Assembly (NCBI RefSeq): GCF_003336425.1
Contig: NZ_QEIO01000004.1
Span: 1-64,000 of the forward strand
Reading direction: 5' to 3'
Origin: Marinitenerispora sediminis
Lineage (GTDB): Bacteria > Actinomycetota > Actinomycetes > Streptosporangiales > Streptosporangiaceae
DNA: 64,000 nucleotides
The position numbers and the translations under genes are program-made. This document shows, piece by piece, positions 62,869-64,000 of this stretch. Numbering within the stretch: position 1 is the first letter of the stretch; the number at the start of each line of letters is the position of its first letter. Under the pieces are notes generated by a model. The model searched no databases and had not been told where the DNA came from. It saw only the letters and a list, made by a program, of their open reading frames with translations.

Positions 62869-64000
62869 ATGCGCGAGGTCGTCATCACCGGAATGGGAGT
62901 GGCGCTGCCCGGTGCCGGAACGCCGGACGAGTTCTGGGAGCTGGCCAGCCGGGGCAGCAGCCGCGTCGCACCCATCGACCGCTTCGACACCACGGGCCAT
63001 CCGACCGACCGCGCGGGGGTGGTGCGCGACGACGTCCTGGCCGCGCTGCCCGGCCGCGCCCGCAAGCGCATGGACCGGTTCACCGCGCTGGCCGTGGTCG
63101 CCGCCGAGGCGGCCCTCGCCGACGCTGGACTGCGCGACGCCGGACCGCCCGGGGACATCGGCGTCTACCTCGGCAACATGTACGGCGGATGGGAGATCAC
63201 CGAGCCGAGCCTGCGCCGCCTCCACACGGAGGGCGGCACCGGCGTGAGCCCCTACATCGCGTCGGCGTGGTTCCCGACCGCCGCGCAGGGCCAGATCACC
63301 ATCGCGCACGGGCACAAGGGGTTCGGTAAGACCGTGGCGGCCGACACCGCCGGCGCGGCCCTCGCCATCGGCTACGGCATGCGCGCCGTGCGGGAGGGGC
63401 GGGCCCGCGTCATGCTGTGCGGCGGCGCCGAGGCGCCGGTCACCCCCTACAGCCACGTGTTCTGCGCCAAGGACGGCCGGCTCAGCACCGGCGGATACCT
63501 GCCCTACGACCGCCGGGCGAGCGGCTTCTGCGTCGGGGAGGGCGCCGTCGTCCTCGCCCTGGAGGACGCCGGGGCCGCCCGGGAACGCGGCGCCCGGGCG
63601 TACGGGCGGGTGGCCGGCTTCGCCGCGGGCCACGCCCGGCAGACGGAGGTCTTCGGGGCGGCCGGCCGCCGGGTGCTGGCCCGGGTGGTCGGCGCGGCCA
63701 TGGCCGAGGCCGGCGTCGGACCGGCGGAGGTCGACTACGTCGGCCTCGACGCCCAGGGCACCGTGCCCGCCGACGCCGGTGAACTGGCCGTCCTGGAGCG
63801 GGTCCTCGGCCCGCCCGGTGAGGAACGCGGCCAGACCACCGTCAAACCGGTCACCGGGCACCTGCTCGGGGCCGCGGCCGCCGTGGAGGCGGCCGGCGCG
63901 CTGCTCGCCATGCGCCACGGTGCCCTGCCGCCGGTCGCCGCGCCCGGCGGCGCCGAGGAGGTCGGCGTGTCCGGCGACCGGACCGGCCACGTGGTGCGCC
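62869..64000 (+). CDS. type II polyketide ketosynthase lacking catalytic Cys (KS-beta/CLF), partial
   Basis: At least 377 residues, running off the window. It has the FabF fold but the active-site cysteine is replaced: the region AADTAGAALAIG aligns with TTGCTGGNDAIG of the neighbour, giving Thr (T160) where the Cys should be. The first catalytic histidine is Gln (DAQG for NAHG), while the second is kept (VTGHLLGAA). This is a chain-length-factor type subunit that would dimerise with the neighbouring KS. Classical aromatic CLFs carry Gln at the Cys site, so Thr marks an unusual branch, as in some highly reducing type II systems. Confidence 0.88.
   Translation, partial: MREVVITGMGVALPGAGTPDEFWELASRGSSRVAPIDRFDTTGHPTDRAGVVRDDVLAALPGRARKRMDRFTALAVVAAEAALADAGLRDAGPPGDIGVYLGNMYGGWEITEPSLRRLHTEGGTGVSPYIASAWFPTAAQGQITIAHGHKGFGKTVAADTAGAALAIGYGMRAVREGRARVMLCGGAEAPVTPYSHVFCAKDGRLSTGGYLPYDRRASGFCVGEGAVVLALEDAGAARERGARAYGRVAGFAAGHARQTEVFGAAGRRVLARVVGAAMAEAGVGPAEVDYVGLDAQGTVPADAGELAVLERVLGPPGEERGQTTVKPVTGHLLGAAAAVEAAGALLAMRHGALPPVAAPGGAEEVGVSGDRTGHVVR

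Overview
The window is chromosomal DNA of a very GC-rich filamentous actinomycete. The best family guess is Nocardiopsaceae, because the family-5 cellulase at 57.2-58.3 kb reads very much like the Thermobifida fusca enzyme. Leaderless genes, GTG starts, LacI/LysR/RpiR/ECF42 regulators and paired type II ketosynthases all fit. No phage or insertion sequence is visible. There are several decayed genes and one duplicated tRNA locus.

Layout. (1) 31-7278: a 140-bp tRNA-containing block occurs twice. The left copy is a decayed tRNA and the right copy is intact (anticodon CAT). Between them lie a D-2-hydroxyacid dehydrogenase, a PucR-type regulator and a translationally coupled trio: class II (degradative) HMG-CoA reductase, a two-helix membrane protein and a TctA-like permease. 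This looks like a mevalonate uptake/oxidation module. A PD-(D/E)XK nuclease remnant follows. (2) 8.0-12.6 kb: a macrolide-type glycosyltransferase behind a leaderless 8-codon upstream ORF and hairpins, then SDR, MFS and LacI genes around a palindromic operator. (3) 13.0-15.3 kb: helR under a rifamycin-associated element. (4) 15.6-16.1 kb: folE and arsC remnants fused by a deletion. (5) 16.4-23.9 kb: a LysR regulator, then an operon for a betaine/choline-type ABC importer, an arylsulfatase and its formylglycine-generating enzyme. (6) 24.9-38.8 kb: TauE/SafE exporter and AraC, a broken AraC gene, a DGPF-ECF42 pair, TetR-GNAT, serine hydrolase plus two-component system, a secreted DUF4232-like protein, and a cupin-hypothetical-tag operon. 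(7) 39.5-44.4 kb: FAD oxidoreductase with RpiR, an exported propeller-like protein, and a membrane protein whose promoter overlaps an iron box.

(8) 44.6-48.5 kb: the most intriguing block. A secreted, aromatic-rich peptide of about 105 residues is followed by a lipoprotein, a peptidoglycan-binding adaptor, an ABC ATPase and an FtsX/MacB-like permease. This resembles a lactococcin-972-type bacteriocin locus. (9) 49-56.6 kb: small proteins and a giant P-type ATPase preceded by a small membrane protein and a perfect 30-bp palindrome, with a 48-residue hydrophobic peptide after it. (10) 57.2-59.4 kb: secreted GH5 cellulase and a metzincin-like protease. (11) 59.7-64.0 kb: a MarR regulator divergent from FabD, an active ketosynthase and a ketosynthase lacking the catalytic cysteine. 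This is the start of a type II polyketide cluster that runs off the right edge.

Starts were chosen from ribosome-binding sites, stop/start overlaps and -10 elements. Functions are inferred from recognisable motifs only; no database search was possible.
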